From assembly GCA_018830885.1 (NCBI GenBank), contig JAHJRI010000395.1, positions 1-46,892 of the forward strand: a stretch of 46,892 nt of DNA, written 5' to 3'. A program made the position numbers and the translations under genes. Positions 8,901 to 17,160 of this stretch are shown piece by piece (positions within the stretch are counted from its first letter, which is position 1; each line of letters opens with the position of its first letter). The notes under the pieces were generated by a model. That model made no database searches and had not been told where the DNA came from. It saw only the letters and a program-made list of their open reading frames with translations. This stretch comes from a bacterium (GTDB taxonomy: Bacteria; SAR324; XYD2-FULL-50-16).

Positions 8901-10433
8901 AAGCGCTGTTTCACAGACTGAAAGGAGTTCTCCTGCTGTTGTTGCGGAGAACAAAAACGGTTGAGGAACCAAATGCATGCGATATTTGCCCGTCGCCTTT
9001 CGCTCGTATTCTTCCAGGATAAAATGGAAATTGGTGCCGCCAAAACCAAATGCGCTGATGGCAGCTCTTCTGGGTGGGCTGCTGTCCGGGTGAATCCAGG
9101 GGCGAACGGTCGTATTGAAGTAGAACGGAGACGATTCCAGATTGAAATCCTTGTTGGGCTCAGTGATGTTTATCGTTGCAGGCAGGATCTTGTGATAGAG
9201 GGCCAGTGACGTTTTTATGATACCGGCCGATCCGGCCGCGTTTTTGGTATGCCCGATCTGCGATTTGACACTTCCCAGGGCGATCCGGTTTTTCCGCGTA
9301 TCACGGCCCTCAAAAAACCCCTTCAATGCGCTGACTTCAGCCAGGTCTCCTGCAGCGGTCCCTGTACCGTGTGCCTCCAGCAGGTCGATCGTTGCAGGTT
9401 CGATCGCAGCATCTTTGTAGGCCCTCTCCAGCGCCAGTATCTGACCTTCGGCATTCGGTGCGTAAATACTCTTGAACCGTCCGTCACTGGACGAACCATT
9501 GCCTTTGATAACGGCGTAAATGCGGTCGTTATCTCTTTCCGCATCGACAAGGCGCTTCAGAAGGACCATCCCGATGCCCTCCCCCATAATCATCCCGGAA
9601 GAATTAATATCAAATGGCTGGGAGTTTTCGCCGGCTGAAAAGGCCTGGGTTTTGCTGAAACAGAGAAACATGTAGGGTGAGTTGTCGGTATCAACACCTC
9701 CGGAAATCATCATGTCAGCACGATAATCGAGCAGTTCACTGATGGCCATGCGGATGCCGCTGAAGGAGCTGGCGCAGGCGGCGTCTACCACACAGTTGGT
9801 GCCACCAAGATTGAGGCGATTGGCAATCCGCCCCGCGACAATATTACCCAGTGCTCCGGGAAAAGAGTTCTCTTCCCAGCCGACATACGCCTTTTTGATT
9901 TTTTCAACGATAATCCGCGTGTCTTCGTCCGATACCCCGCTGCTTTTAAGTACTTTTTCCCAGATCGGATACTGCAGTCGCGAGATGAGGGGAATCATCA
10001 GTTTCTGTCCTCCTCCCACACCCAGAATGACACCCGTGTTTTTACGCACCGCATTTGAGGCATCATCATACCCCCCGTCCTTCATCAACTGTTTGGCCAG
10101 GATGAGGGATATCAATTGATGGACATCTGTTACCTCCAGGATATTGGGCGGCAGCCCGAACTCCATGGGATCAAAATCGATGTTGGGTATAAACCCGCCT
10201 CTTTTACAGTAGGTCTTGTCTTCCGCTTTAGGATCCGGATCGTAATAATCTTCGATATTCCATCGTGATGGGGGGACTTCCGTGATGCAGTTGATCTCTT
10301 TGACAATATTATCCCAAAAAGCGTGCAGATTTTTCGACTGGGGAAAAATGGCTGACATGCCAATAATGGCAATCGGTATCTCCCGCAGTCTTGAGTGTAG
10401 TTCTTTATCCGTTTTGTTGTGTTTACCCGGCAT
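5994..10433 (-). CDS. pfaA: PfaA-like polyketide/fatty acid synthase, N-terminal part: KS, AT, three ACPs
   Basis: A multidomain synthase. Numbered from ATG 10433, the ketosynthase spans about 20-480 with Cys220 (DAACASS), His355 (EAHGTGT) and His395 (IGHTKNA). The acyltransferase spans about 590-900 with nucleophile Ser692 in GHSFGE. A Pro-rich linker with HHHQSETLHLHEQ-type repeats leads into three nearly identical acyl carrier domains, each with the phosphopantetheine serine in LGIDSIKRVEI. This order is typical of PfaA, the first enzyme of polyunsaturated fatty acid and related secondary lipid synthases. The start at 10433 has GGAGATATTT before ATG; the longer frame from 10463 lacks such a site. 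The frame stops 12 bases after an A10 run, and the KR-DH part follows in the -1 frame. No pfaB, pfaC, pfaD or phosphopantetheinyl transferase is in the window, so the product is unknown. Confidence 0.9.
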   Translation of the reverse strand: MPGKHNKTDKELHSRLREIPIAIIGMSAIFPQSKNLHAFWDNIVKEINCITEVPPSRWNIEDYYDPDPKAEDKTYCKRGGFIPNIDFDPMEFGLPPNILEVTDVHQLISLILAKQLMKDGGYDDASNAVRKNTGVILGVGGGQKLMIPLISRLQYPIWEKVLKSSGVSDEDTRIIVEKIKKAYVGWEENSFPGALGNIVAGRIANRLNLGGTNCVVDAACASSFSGIRMAISELLDYRADMMISGGVDTDNSPYMFLCFSKTQAFSAGENSQPFDINSSGMIMGEGIGMVLLKRLVDAERDNDRIYAVIKGNGSSSDGRFKSIYAPNAEGQILALERAYKDAAIEPATIDLLEAHGTGTAAGDLAEVSALKGFFEGRDTRKNRIALGSVKSQIGHTKNAAGSAGIIKTSLALYHKILPATINITEPNKDFNLESSPFYFNTTVRPWIHPDSSPPRRAAISAFGFGGTNFHFILEEYERKATGKYRMHLVPQPFLFSATTAGELLSVCETALEELETDQTEQTFYRFSDSSRTIQPAEDYARIGFVADSAAEAAELLKRGIETLREKGEDELWDLPQGVFFRKTGIDPKGKVVALFAGQGSPYIDMGKELVYNFPPLMESQIAMDELFIEEGLNPLSDIVYPPPSFDKNEKKEQASRLQLTENAQPAIGVFSAGQMQILSQAGLKPDFVAGHSFGELTALWAANVLTTKDYFKLAKARGKAMAAPDDPNFDAGSMLAVMGDVENLETEITDFPEVTIANMNSRNQVVLAGPTNDVIAVQKHLKKLKYRTVLLGVSAAFHTPLVGHAQKPFADAIKAARFSKPQCSVYSNASGKPYSKDPKVIQTTLQDHILNSVRFKDEIANIYNDGGTIFIEFGPQSILSKLVDNILQGKNYISVALNASAKKDSDRQFREAVMRLRVAGLPIGDIDPYQRIPETREIKKTAMTLQLGGMNYVSEKTKKAFEEALNDGHKIQSGIPPAPQPIVSTEIQKPAMTRTETEITITPQTDQRREGSVFAIETLERNLANFHHHQSETLHLHEQFLNSQSEYSRSFFQIMQQQIQAGSTAMSPEVAQSIAQFHKHQGDTLHIHEQYLQQQAAYSQNSFEILRQQQSLVTGSNGQFQPLSSPPLQKPVYHSTVTAPPRPPVTMPTTPPPAPMTESYIPPVPRPAPDSSTSNPKNTQEALEKALLAVVSEKTGYQAEMLELDMDMEADLGIDSIKRVEILNGIQEKMPDLPSVNPEELSALRTLRQVIDHMSPQKESGIGASSQKEQSVKTPSANDAGGMNRDRLVRILLEVVSEKTGYQSEMLELNMDMEADLGIDSIKRVEILNGIQEKLPDLPAVNPEDLSELRTLAQIVAHMVPASQTGNIPGKTFAAVPAAISGTGIDRATLSQTLLEVVSEKTGYQSEMLELNMDMEADLGIDSIKRVEILNGIQERLPELPEINPEELSELRTLAQIIDRMTQVTETTAVPASKKKLKN
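6006..6015 (-). other. Run of ten A on the coding strand at the PfaA frame break (possible slippage site)
   Basis: The forward strand has ten consecutive T at 6006-6015, so the coding strand reads TC-A10-CTG AAG AAC TGA. In the zero frame this gives Ser-Lys-Lys-Lys-Leu-Lys-Asn-stop. In the -1 frame the reading continues Lys-Thr-Glu-Glu-Leu-Ile into the KR-DH frame with no stop. Runs of nine or more A are known sites of RNA-polymerase slippage (for example dnaX of Thermus), and A AAA AAA is also a ribosomal slippery heptamer. A sequencing or assembly error, or a true disabling indel, would look the same. Confidence 0.6.
6040..6910 (-). repeat. Three tandem acyl carrier protein repeats within the synthase gene
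   Basis: The same coding segment occurs three times at spacings of about 315 and 306 bases. The block coding for the phosphopantetheine-site helix (LGIDSIKRVEILNGIQE) is anchored near 6160, 6466 and 6781. The copies differ by scattered substitutions, mostly silent, and by the spacer length between them. Tandem ACPs are a hallmark of PfaA-type synthases, which usually carry several copies. Confidence 0.9.
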
Positions 10434-10971
10434 AAATATCTCCAATGGTTCTCCAGTTTGCATAAAATCCCGGACGATCTGGCAAACCTGTGGCGGCGGT
10501 AGCTAAGGACCTGAATGGTGGGGTTCAGAGTGATACCGCTGTTTGTTCAAATCGATGAATGCTGCCGGCTTTTGCCGGTAATCGGTTTTTTGTGTAACTG
10601 GTTGCTTACTCCCCTTTCATCATGCGGTCTGATTCATACCAGTCTGACCGTTTGCAGGGATGTGCTGATAAAAGTCTGGTTTATCTTCCTTTTTACCACT
10701 AAAAAAAGAAATCGGCAATGCGGTTGTCTCTCCCTGGAGTGCGGATCTTTTCTGGCAAGTGTTTCAGCCCGATCCGGGTTCCACCTGGGGTTCTATTTTT
10801 TTGGGATCCAATTTTCTGTCAACTTCAACAGGTGATGCATAAATGATTCCCGGAAACAGGCAGCGAAAAGCCAAAGGGAAATCTGATCATGGGAGAAGAG
10901 GGGAAATTTGACCCGGTATTCAAAAAGAATGACCGGGTATTGGGGAAATCAATGTTTAAGCTGGGCAGCTG
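10434..10971. other. Intergenic region upstream of the synthase gene
   Basis: This 538-base gap separates the start of the PfaA-like gene from the 3' end of the unknown gene ending at 10972. A plus-strand frame at 10515-10835 is open, but its Cys/Phe-rich product has no recognisable features and I do not call it. The right end holds a terminator-like hairpin (10911-10938). I could not pick a convincing promoter for the synthase gene, which must lie here. Confidence 0.5.
10911..10938 (-). terminator. Terminator-like hairpin after the ndk-linked gene
   Basis: ACCCGGT ATTC (10911-10921) pairs with GAAT G ACCGGGT (10927-10938), an 11-pair stem with one bulge and an AAAAA loop. It lies 33 bases beyond the stop codon of the minus-strand gene ending at 10972. 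Read on the minus strand it is followed by CAAATTT, a poor U-tract, so this is only a candidate terminator. Confidence 0.4.
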
Positions 10972-12267
10972 TTATGATGTCAAGAACTGGATATGTTCTT
11001 TGTTTTTGACGTCGATTTTGACGGTCGACGGCTTCTCGCTCTCTTTTTTAACGGACTGTTCGACGGTTTTCTGTTCCACCGTCGATTCCTCGTCTTTCTT
11101 CTTGCGTGCCAGAAGATTGATGGCTGACGAGGTCATTTCCGAAAGAGCCTGTTTTCTGTTTCTGGCCAACCGGTCTGTTGCCCCGGTGAGCATATCCTTG
11201 TATGCAATCTCAAGACGGTCCATTTCGTTGCAGAGGGAAGTCAGAATGTTGACACTGTCTTCTGTTTCATTCCCTTCCACGGAAAAATACCCTTCCGGAG
11301 GAAGTGCATTTAAGGGTTTTGCTATTTTTTTCTGGAAATTGGAAATGGCCGTTTTCGGCAGTTCCTTTCCTTGCTGCAGCCGCACGATTTCCATCACAAA
11401 CTTTAAAAGGGTTTCCCGCTTGAGCACATCGACCGAACAGTAGCTTAAGAATTTCTGGTAGCTTTCAAAGTAACTGCTGGGAACCATGAGGATGCAGTTC
11501 ACCGGATTCTGAACTTCCAGGGTCGATATTTCGAGGTCAAGCCCTGTTGCGGGATCGTCATGGACCAGCATCACAAAATCAAATGCTTCTTTGAAAAAAC
11601 AATTGAGATTGGTCGCCGTTTCGATGGAAAAACTGATATTTTCCGGAAGGTGGTATTTCACCATGAGCGGGGAAAACCCCTCTTTTTGAATCTCTCCGCC
11701 AGCCGTCTTGAGTATGGATGAGATAGCCAGATATTTTTCCAGATAGGAGTCCCAGCGGATGCCGACCCGATCAATCTCCAGGATAAAGGCGATCATGATT
11801 TCATTATTGGCGACTGATTTTTCGTATTTAAAAAACTCCCAGTGGGTCTGCAGGAGTTCATAAATCGCTTCTGATACCTTTTTCAGGGCACTGAGGTCGT
11901 TTATAAAATCAGCTTTGAAATCATTGGTCTCGATAAACTGCTCAAGCTTGATATTTTCGGCCAGGAATTGTTTTTTGGTTTTCTCAACAGTTTGGCAGTA
12001 GGTCTGGTCAAAGAGCCGGGGGCGGATTTCATTTTGTAAAAAATGTCCCAGAGTTCCCGCTTCCACGTGTTTTCCAAAACTGGAGAAAAAATCGTTACAA
12101 AGCTGGGTATAAAAACCGAAGGTTTCCTGCATAAGTTTGAAAAACCCATCACTGACAGGAATGGTCTTTTTGAACTGTTTATGTAAGTCGCTGATTAACA
12201 AGGGAGCTCCAATGCTAGTAGGACGGTTTGTTTTTGAATTTGCTATTGATCTCTCGATATCTCTCAA
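10972..12267 (-). CDS. Hypothetical protein, translationally coupled to ndk
   Basis: A 431-residue frame I do not recognise. It is a soluble, mostly helical protein without signal peptide or membrane segments. The C-terminal 60 residues are highly charged ([26 protein letters not shown]) and probably disordered. Because the listed start is a TTG whose TG overlaps the TGA stop of ndk (TTGA), coupling to ndk is possible, but no Shine-Dalgarno sequence precedes it. A second candidate is TTG at 12201, preceded by GGAG at a good distance, which would remove 22 residues. No ATG is available in the first 45 codons. The arrangement lipoprotein, ndk, this gene suggests one transcript; the function is unknown. 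Confidence 0.6.
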   Translation of the reverse strand: MRDIERSIANSKTNRPTSIGAPLLISDLHKQFKKTIPVSDGFFKLMQETFGFYTQLCNDFFSSFGKHVEAGTLGHFLQNEIRPRLFDQTYCQTVEKTKKQFLAENIKLEQFIETNDFKADFINDLSALKKVSEAIYELLQTHWEFFKYEKSVANNEIMIAFILEIDRVGIRWDSYLEKYLAISSILKTAGGEIQKEGFSPLMVKYHLPENISFSIETATNLNCFFKEAFDFVMLVHDDPATGLDLEISTLEVQNPVNCILMVPSSYFESYQKFLSYCSVDVLKRETLLKFVMEIVRLQQGKELPKTAISNFQKKIAKPLNALPPEGYFSVEGNETEDSVNILTSLCNEMDRLEIAYKDMLTGATDRLARNRKQALSEMTSSAINLLARKKKDEESTVEQKTVEQSVKKESEKPSTVKIDVKNKEHIQFLTS

Positions 12268-12686
12268 TTGACCAACTCTGTTTTGGAAAAAAAGTAGGCG
12301 ATTTCTTCAGCCGCTGTTTCCGGGGCATCGGAACCATGCACGGTGTTTTCACCCACCGAGTCTGCAAAATCTGAGCGTATCGTTCCTTTGGCGGCATCTT
12401 TCGGATTGGTTGCACCCATGATCTCCCTGTTTTTGGCGATGGCGTTCTCACCTTCCAGAACAGTCACCACAACCGGTCCGCTGGACATGAACAGAGTCAG
12501 TTCTTCAAAAAAAGGCCTCTGCTGGTGAACGGCATAAAACCCCTCAGCTTCTTTTTTGCTCAGGTGCACCATTTTCATAGCGGTAATCTTCAAGCCGGCC
12601 GATTCAAACCGGCCGAGTATATTTCCGATAACACCTCTTTTCACACCATCAGGTTTAATGATAGATAAAGTTCTTTCCAAAGTCAT
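12264..12686 (-). CDS. ndk: Nucleoside diphosphate kinase
   Basis: A 140-residue protein of normal Ndk length. It begins [17 protein letters not shown] and has the catalytic histidine in [13 protein letters not shown] near residue 117, with the family motifs MSSGPVV and GATNPKDA. The enzyme transfers the gamma-phosphate between nucleoside tri- and diphosphates through phosphohistidine. The start at 12686 follows GAAGGAGAAAGA, a strong ribosome binding site; a longer frame to 12776 would add 30 atypical residues. It sits 135 bases downstream of the SNase-like lipoprotein gene and overlaps the start of the next gene. Confidence 0.97.
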   Translation of the reverse strand: MTLERTLSIIKPDGVKRGVIGNILGRFESAGLKITAMKMVHLSKKEAEGFYAVHQQRPFFEELTLFMSSGPVVVTVLEGENAIAKNREIMGATNPKDAAKGTIRSDFADSVGENTVHGSDAPETAAEEIAYFFSKTELVN

Positions 12687-12821
12687 TCTTTCTCCTTCAT
12701 TTATTGGATCGTTATTAATATTGTCAGGGGGTTTTTGTTTTTCTCTTCTTGAATAGCAGTTTTCCCCGATTGGCAAAATGATTGAAGTCCGTATTTGATC
12801 GCTTTTGTAGGCGCAGTCTGT

Positions 12822-13502
12822 TCAATACTGCCAGACCCCCAGTTTCTGCTGTCTGGCCAGCTGTTGGGCCTGCATGAATTCTTTGTCCAGAGGGGACTTC
12901 CCACGGTCGATAAAATAGAATGAAAGTCCCTGCTGAACCATCCAGAGATTGACATTCCGGACACGGTCGCCATCCTTTGTTTTGACCGTATGCAGCAGGC
13001 TGCCGGTTAAACGTCTTGATCGTTCTTCATAGTTGATTTCAGCAAGGACATTTCTGTTTTGGAGCTCATTACCCAGTGTCTGGATGACATATTTTGCCCA
13101 TTGCTGCCTGAATCGTCGACTTCCGTTGACCGAAGCCTTCGGAGAGACGTATGAAAGATTCAAAAGCAGGGTTTTGGTTTTATCATCCCGGTTACTTCCC
13201 GAAAGGCTGGATGCCAGTATCATATAGGGCTTTCGCTCCTCGATTCTGATCCAGACCGATTTGGCGTCCTCACCAATCCGCGCAACTGTGCAACTGATCG
13301 TCTGTGTTTCACCGGGACGCGGGGCAAAAACCTGTTGGGATGCGTCTGTAAATCCCCTGCGCCTGGGTTTGACGTATTTATAGGTATGGGTTTTTTCATC
13401 ATAGTACCCCCCGTCTTTATCCAGTTCCCGTTTGCAGCCAGTCATGACTGAAAAGAGAGCAAAAATCAGGCAGGCAATTCGAACCGGCTTTCCAAGTCTC
13501 AT
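12822..13502 (-). CDS. SNase-fold lipoprotein, probably catalytically inactive
   Basis: A 226-residue protein with a lipoprotein signal peptide (hydrophobic ACLIFALFSVMTGC, lipid-accepting Cys at residue 23). The C-terminal half resembles staphylococcal-nuclease-like domains: VRNVNLWMVQQGLSFYF and a final AQQLARQQKLGVWQY match the closing helices of that fold. The DGDT and RL-x-IDxPE motifs carrying the catalytic residues of thermonucleases are not visible; the corresponding stretch reads VARIGEDAKSVWIRIEERK. A cell-envelope protein using the fold for binding is therefore more likely than a nuclease. It begins at ATG 13502 and leads a probable transcript with ndk. Confidence 0.7.
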   Translation of the reverse strand: MRLGKPVRIACLIFALFSVMTGCKRELDKDGGYYDEKTHTYKYVKPRRRGFTDASQQVFAPRPGETQTISCTVARIGEDAKSVWIRIEERKPYMILASSLSGSNRDDKTKTLLLNLSYVSPKASVNGSRRFRQQWAKYVIQTLGNELQNRNVLAEINYEERSRRLTGSLLHTVKTKDGDRVRNVNLWMVQQGLSFYFIDRGKSPLDKEFMQAQQLARQQKLGVWQY

Positions 13503-13649
13503 TATTCAACGGTTTTCAGGGTTGCGGAGGGCTTATCCGAAAGACGCTTTCCCTTGCTTTCTTCTTGAAAATAATTCATTCTTAGCAAAGAGTAAATCGA
13601 TAATTTTCGGTTGTGGATGAAGACCGGTTTTATTTATCCAAGGGGAATC

Positions 13650-14213
13650 ATGTTTTCTGGCAAAGCTCAGTTTCTGATTGCCATGCCGTCATTGAAAAGC
13701 CCCATATTTTCAAATTCGGTGATCTTAATGGCAGAGCATAAGCATTCTGGGGCGTTGGGGTTTATCGTTAACCTGCCAACGGGGACCCAGGTCAGTGATG
13801 CTTTAAAACTGATGAACTTCGAGCATCAGCAGCCACTGGAAATTCCGATCTTATTTGGGGGCCCTGTCCAGACAGATTTTTTCTGGGTTATTCACTCGGC
13901 TGATTTTTCTGCTGTTTCCACCATAAAGATCCACGAGCAGTTTTATCTGACATCGGCTCAGGAAATCATGCCTGTGCTGAACGATATTACCTGCCCTGAA
14001 ATATTCTATGCGGGTGTCGGCTATTCCGGCTGGGGCGCTCAGCAACTCGACCGGGAGATTGAAGAGGGATCCTGGTGGCTGGGAGAGTTCGATGTCGATT
14101 TGCTGTTTAATATTGAGATAGCCGAGCGCTGGAACGAAGCATTTAAAAGTCTTGGCGCCGATCCGGAACATCTCATAGACCGCAGTGACCCGATGGACCC
14201 CACCATCAATTGA
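13650..14213 (+). CDS. YqgE/AlgH family protein
   Basis: A 187-residue protein of the UPF0301 (YqgE/AlgH) family: the opening GKAQFLIAMPSLKSPIFSNSV, the central AEHKHSGALGFIVN and LFGGPVQTDFFWVIH, and the later AGVGYSGWGAQQLDREIEEGSWW are its standard blocks. AlgH was named as an alginate regulator in Pseudomonas, but the family's biochemical role is not settled. The start at 13650 has AAGGGGAATC before ATG; the longer frame from 13611 adds 13 residues absent from the family. It is a single gene, convergent with the inositol-phosphatase-like gene. Confidence 0.9.
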   Translation: MFSGKAQFLIAMPSLKSPIFSNSVILMAEHKHSGALGFIVNLPTGTQVSDALKLMNFEHQQPLEIPILFGGPVQTDFFWVIHSADFSAVSTIKIHEQFYLTSAQEIMPVLNDITCPEIFYAGVGYSGWGAQQLDREIEEGSWWLGEFDVDLLFNIEIAERWNEAFKSLGADPEHLIDRSDPMDPTIN

Positions 14214-14240
14214 CAGCTGGCTGACGAAATCAGAAATATG

Positions 14241-14996
14241 CTACATGAGTTCCAGGATCTCAGATAAAATCCTGCCATTGGTGATCAGCACGGCTTCAGG
14301 ATAAAGCCCGGGTCTGCCTGAAAAATCCGTCACTGTCGCCCCGGCCTCCGCCGCAATTAAAGCGCCTGCAGCAACATCATAAATATTCAGCTGCTGTTCC
14401 CAGAATGCGTCCAGTTGTCCGTCTCCCACAAAACAGCAATCCAATGCGGCAGAACCGAATCTGCGCTGATCCATGGTTTTCATGGCGATGCGACTGAAAC
14501 GGGCCAGATTGTTCTCTGCCAGGTTTGCCCGAAGACAGGCGAATCCTGTGCCCACCATGGCTTTTGCCAAAGTGGTGGTGTTGGAAGTCTGGATTTTCTC
14601 GCCGTTTCGGGTGGCTCCGTTCCCTTTTTCAGCCTGGTAAAGATCTTTGAGCAAAGGCGCATAAACGGCTCCCTGGCGAATTTCACCGGCTTCTTCCAGG
14701 GCAATACTGATGCTCCAGAAATATTGCCCATGGATAAACGAATGGGTACCATCAATGGGGTCGACAATCCAGCGGGATTTGGATCCCATTGTTTCGGCAC
14801 TCTCCTCTCCCAGAAAACCAAAATCCGGTGTGGCGGCTATCAGTCTTTTCCGGAGAAAGTTTTCAACTGAAATATCCGCTTCTGTCACCAGGTCCTTGGC
14901 CCCCTTTTCCGTGATATGAATGGTCTTCAGGCGGGACTGAAACTGAAGGGCGATCTCTCCGGCTTCTAAAATGACCTCTTTTATGAGCTTCTGCAT
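14241..14996 (-). CDS. Inositol monophosphatase family protein (SuhB-like)
   Basis: A 251-residue Mg-dependent phosphatase of the inositol monophosphatase family. Metal-binding motifs are GEES near residue 69, WIVDPIDGT near 76-84 and the C-terminal IYDVAAGALIAAEAGA. Members hydrolyse inositol phosphates, sugar bisphosphates or PAP; in a sulfate reducer, 3'-phosphoadenosine 5'-phosphate cannot be excluded. The substrate cannot be read from the sequence. It is the last gene of a likely rpiB-glyA transcript, 79 bases after glyA, with a GC-rich hairpin in the gap. The start ATG at 14996 lacks a strong ribosome binding site. Confidence 0.9.
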   Translation of the reverse strand: MQKLIKEVILEAGEIALQFQSRLKTIHITEKGAKDLVTEADISVENFLRKRLIAATPDFGFLGEESAETMGSKSRWIVDPIDGTHSFIHGQYFWSISIALEEAGEIRQGAVYAPLLKDLYQAEKGNGATRNGEKIQTSNTTTLAKAMVGTGFACLRANLAENNLARFSRIAMKTMDQRRFGSAALDCCFVGDGQLDAFWEQQLNIYDVAAGALIAAEAGATVTDFSGRPGLYPEAVLITNGRILSEILELM

Positions 14997-15018
14997 GGTT
15001 CAGGTATGATCCAATTCC

Positions 15019-15069
15019 GGGCGGGTGTTTGGATGACGGTTAAAAGCCCCGTTTTGAAACACCCGGCCC
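15019..15069 (-). other. Hairpin between glyA and the phosphatase gene
   Basis: GGGC GGGTGTTT (15019-15030) pairs with AAACACCC GGCCC (15057-15069), about 12 pairs with one bulge. The 26-base loop holds AAAAGCCCCGTTTT. No U-tract follows on the minus strand, so it could attenuate or protect the transcript without being a full terminator. Confidence 0.35.
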
Positions 15070-15075
15070 TGAATC

Positions 15076-16320
15076 TTAAAACGTGTCTTCAAATTCCGGA
15101 AACGATCGGGAGAACTCTTTTACCTTCGCGCCGATGGCTTTGACCTGCGCTTCGTCGCTGATATGGGTCAGCACCTGGTCGATGAAGTCCGCAACGGTGA
15201 CCATGTCCGCTTCTTTCAACCCCCTTGTGGTCAATGCGGGGGTCCCCAGGCGAATACCGCTGGTGACAAGGGGGCTTCTGGTTTCGAAGGGCACCGTGTT
15301 GCGGTTGGTGGTAATATTGGCCAGATCCAGCACATTCTGAGCATCCTTCCCGGTAATGTCTTTGTTGGTCAGGTCCACCAGCATGAGATGGTTGTCCGTA
15401 CCACCGGATGTCAGGTGATACCCCCTTTCCATCAGAGCTCCGGCGAGTGCCTGTGCGTTGCTGATAATCTGCCGGGCATACATACGAAAGGCTTCTGTTT
15501 GAGCCTCTTTCAGGGCCAGTGCTTTGGCAGCAATCACGTGACAGAGCGGTCCGCCCTGGATACCGGGGAAAATTTTTGAGTTCAGCTTTTTAGCATAGTC
15601 CGCGTCACATAAAATCAAGCCGCCTCTGGGTCCCCGCAGGGTTTTATGAGTTGTTGTGGTGACATACTGAGCATGTGGGACCGGGTTGTCGTGTACCCCG
15701 GCGGCAATCAGCCCGGCGACATGCGCCATGTCAACCATAACGACTGCCCCCACACTGTCCGCAATTTCCCGAAACAGTTTGAAATCAATAGACCGCGGAT
15801 AAGCGCTGGCACCGACGATGATCAGCTTGGGCTGATGTTCTTTGGCGAGCCGGGCCACCTGGTCGTAATCGATGCGCTGGTCCTCTTTTTTAACGCCATA
15901 ATGGACAATCTTGTAAAGACTGCCGGAAAAATTAACCGGCGAACCGTGGGTCAGGTGACCGCCATGGGAGAGATCCATCCCCAGGACAGTATCCCCTGGC
16001 TGCAGTTCTGCCATATAAACGGCCATATTGGCCTGGGAACCAGAGTGAGGCTGCACATTGGCGTGATCTGCTGAAAAAATCGCCTTGGCTCTGGAGATGG
16101 CAAGATTCTCGGCAATATCCACATACTCGCATCCGCCGTAATACCGTTTTGCGGGGTACCCCTCGGCATATTTATTGGTGAGCACCGACCCTGTGGCTTC
16201 AAGGACACGCGGGGAAACAATATTTTCTGAGGCGATGAGTTCCAGTTTGTCAATTTGTCGTCGTTTCTCTTCTTCGATGGCTGTATAGAGTTCGCTGTCA
16301 AACTCCTGTATCGTTTTCAT
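15076..16320 (-). CDS. glyA: Serine hydroxymethyltransferase
   Basis: A 414-residue PLP enzyme of standard length. Landmarks are the N-terminal [37 protein letters not shown] and the PLP-lysine motif [14 protein letters not shown] near residue 225, ending with an ATTRG-type block (TPALTTRGL). It interconverts serine and glycine with transfer of a one-carbon unit to tetrahydrofolate, supplying purine, thymidylate and methionine synthesis. The ATG at 16320 follows AGGAAAAAAGA. It lies 108 bases downstream of rpiB, an arrangement common in Desulfobacterota. Confidence 0.98.
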   Translation of the reverse strand: MKTIQEFDSELYTAIEEEKRRQIDKLELIASENIVSPRVLEATGSVLTNKYAEGYPAKRYYGGCEYVDIAENLAISRAKAIFSADHANVQPHSGSQANMAVYMAELQPGDTVLGMDLSHGGHLTHGSPVNFSGSLYKIVHYGVKKEDQRIDYDQVARLAKEHQPKLIIVGASAYPRSIDFKLFREIADSVGAVVMVDMAHVAGLIAAGVHDNPVPHAQYVTTTTHKTLRGPRGGLILCDADYAKKLNSKIFPGIQGGPLCHVIAAKALALKEAQTEAFRMYARQIISNAQALAGALMERGYHLTSGGTDNHLMLVDLTNKDITGKDAQNVLDLANITTNRNTVPFETRSPLVTSGIRLGTPALTTRGLKEADMVTVADFIDQVLTHISDEAQVKAIGAKVKEFSRSFPEFEDTF

Positions 16321-16428
16321 TCTTTTTTCCTAGATGGCTGATGAGTAATGGAAGTCTGCAGGTGGATGGGGCTGCTGACAAATGATTGAATAAAAGCTGA
16401 GATCTATACCAAAACGGAAAAGGAGGAT

Positions 16429-16860
16429 TTAGTCCAGCATCTGGATTCGTGTCAGATGTCGGTCCCCCGCAAAGTCCGTATTCAACCAGGTCATCAAAAT
16501 GTCTTTGGCTGTATCAACCCCCAGGACCCTGGCGCCCATGGCAAGAATGTTTGAATCGTTATGTTCTCTTGACAGTCTGGCAGTCAGATGGTCGTGACAG
16601 AGCGTTGCGCGAATCTTTGGAAACCGGTTGGCTGCAAGGGACATTCCGATGCCGGTTCCACAGATCAGTATGCCCCTGCTGAATTCACCGGCAGCGATTT
16701 TTTTTGCCACGCGCTGGGCAATTTCAGGATAGTGAACCGACGTTGTATCGTAACAACCAACATCGGTTACGTCGAATAACAGCTCTGTTAGGAGCTCTTT
16801 TATTATCTCTTTCAGATCAAAACCGCCATGATCAGAACCGATGATTATTTTTTCAGTCAT
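16429..16860 (-). CDS. rpiB: Ribose 5-phosphate isomerase B
   Basis: A 143-residue RpiB/LacAB family protein: N-terminal IIIGSDHGGFDLKE, the central GILICGTGIGMSLAANRFP with the catalytic Cys region, and the following HDHLTARLSREHNDSNILAMGARV. It interconverts ribose 5-phosphate and ribulose 5-phosphate in the non-oxidative pentose phosphate route. The start is ATG 16860; a longer frame begins at a TTG 12 bases upstream without need. It opens the rpiB-glyA-phosphatase transcript, divergent from the AAA+ gene. Confidence 0.95.
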   Translation of the reverse strand: MTEKIIIGSDHGGFDLKEIIKELLTELLFDVTDVGCYDTTSVHYPEIAQRVAKKIAAGEFSRGILICGTGIGMSLAANRFPKIRATLCHDHLTARLSREHNDSNILAMGARVLGVDTAKDILMTWLNTDFAGDRHLTRIQMLD

Positions 16861-16913
16861 GTACAATCTCAAAAATCATGTAAAACGAATTTACATTTAC
16901 CATTCGTGGTTTT

Positions 16914-16928
16914 AGACTATTATAGTCT
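16914..16928. promoter_or_regulatory. Perfect 7-base inverted repeat between rpiB and the AAA+ gene
   Basis: AGACTAT T ATAGTCT is a perfect palindrome around one central base, 54 bases upstream of the rpiB start in the divergent gap. It has the form of an operator for a dimeric regulator. No assignment to a known regulator is possible, and a chance palindrome in AT-rich sequence is an alternative. Confidence 0.25.
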
Positions 16929-17160
16929 TCACAAAAGTGACGACCTGCCGATAAATGGGGTTATCCCAAAATGCTAACGATTCAGCCGAAAATTGACAAC
17001 CCCAAACTCCGGTGATTCATGATGCAGGTACCGGTGTAGACCTGTAAACAGCGTCACGGGCCGTTGCTGGTCTCAATCACCGGGGAATGATCCATTTTTC
17101 AGCAGTCATGGGGATAAGCTCCATCTAATGTGCTGGTCTGATCGAGATCCAGAGCGTGAT

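Noticed and set aside
10515-10835. Plus-strand open frame of 106 codons upstream of the synthase gene
   Set aside because: Its product is rich in Cys, Phe and Leu without domain or signal features, there is no clear ribosome binding site, and it fills a promoter region. Judged a chance frame.
12687-12776. Longer N-terminus for Ndk
   Set aside because: The added 30 residues are absent from Ndk proteins, and the ATG at 12686 has a strong ribosome binding site.
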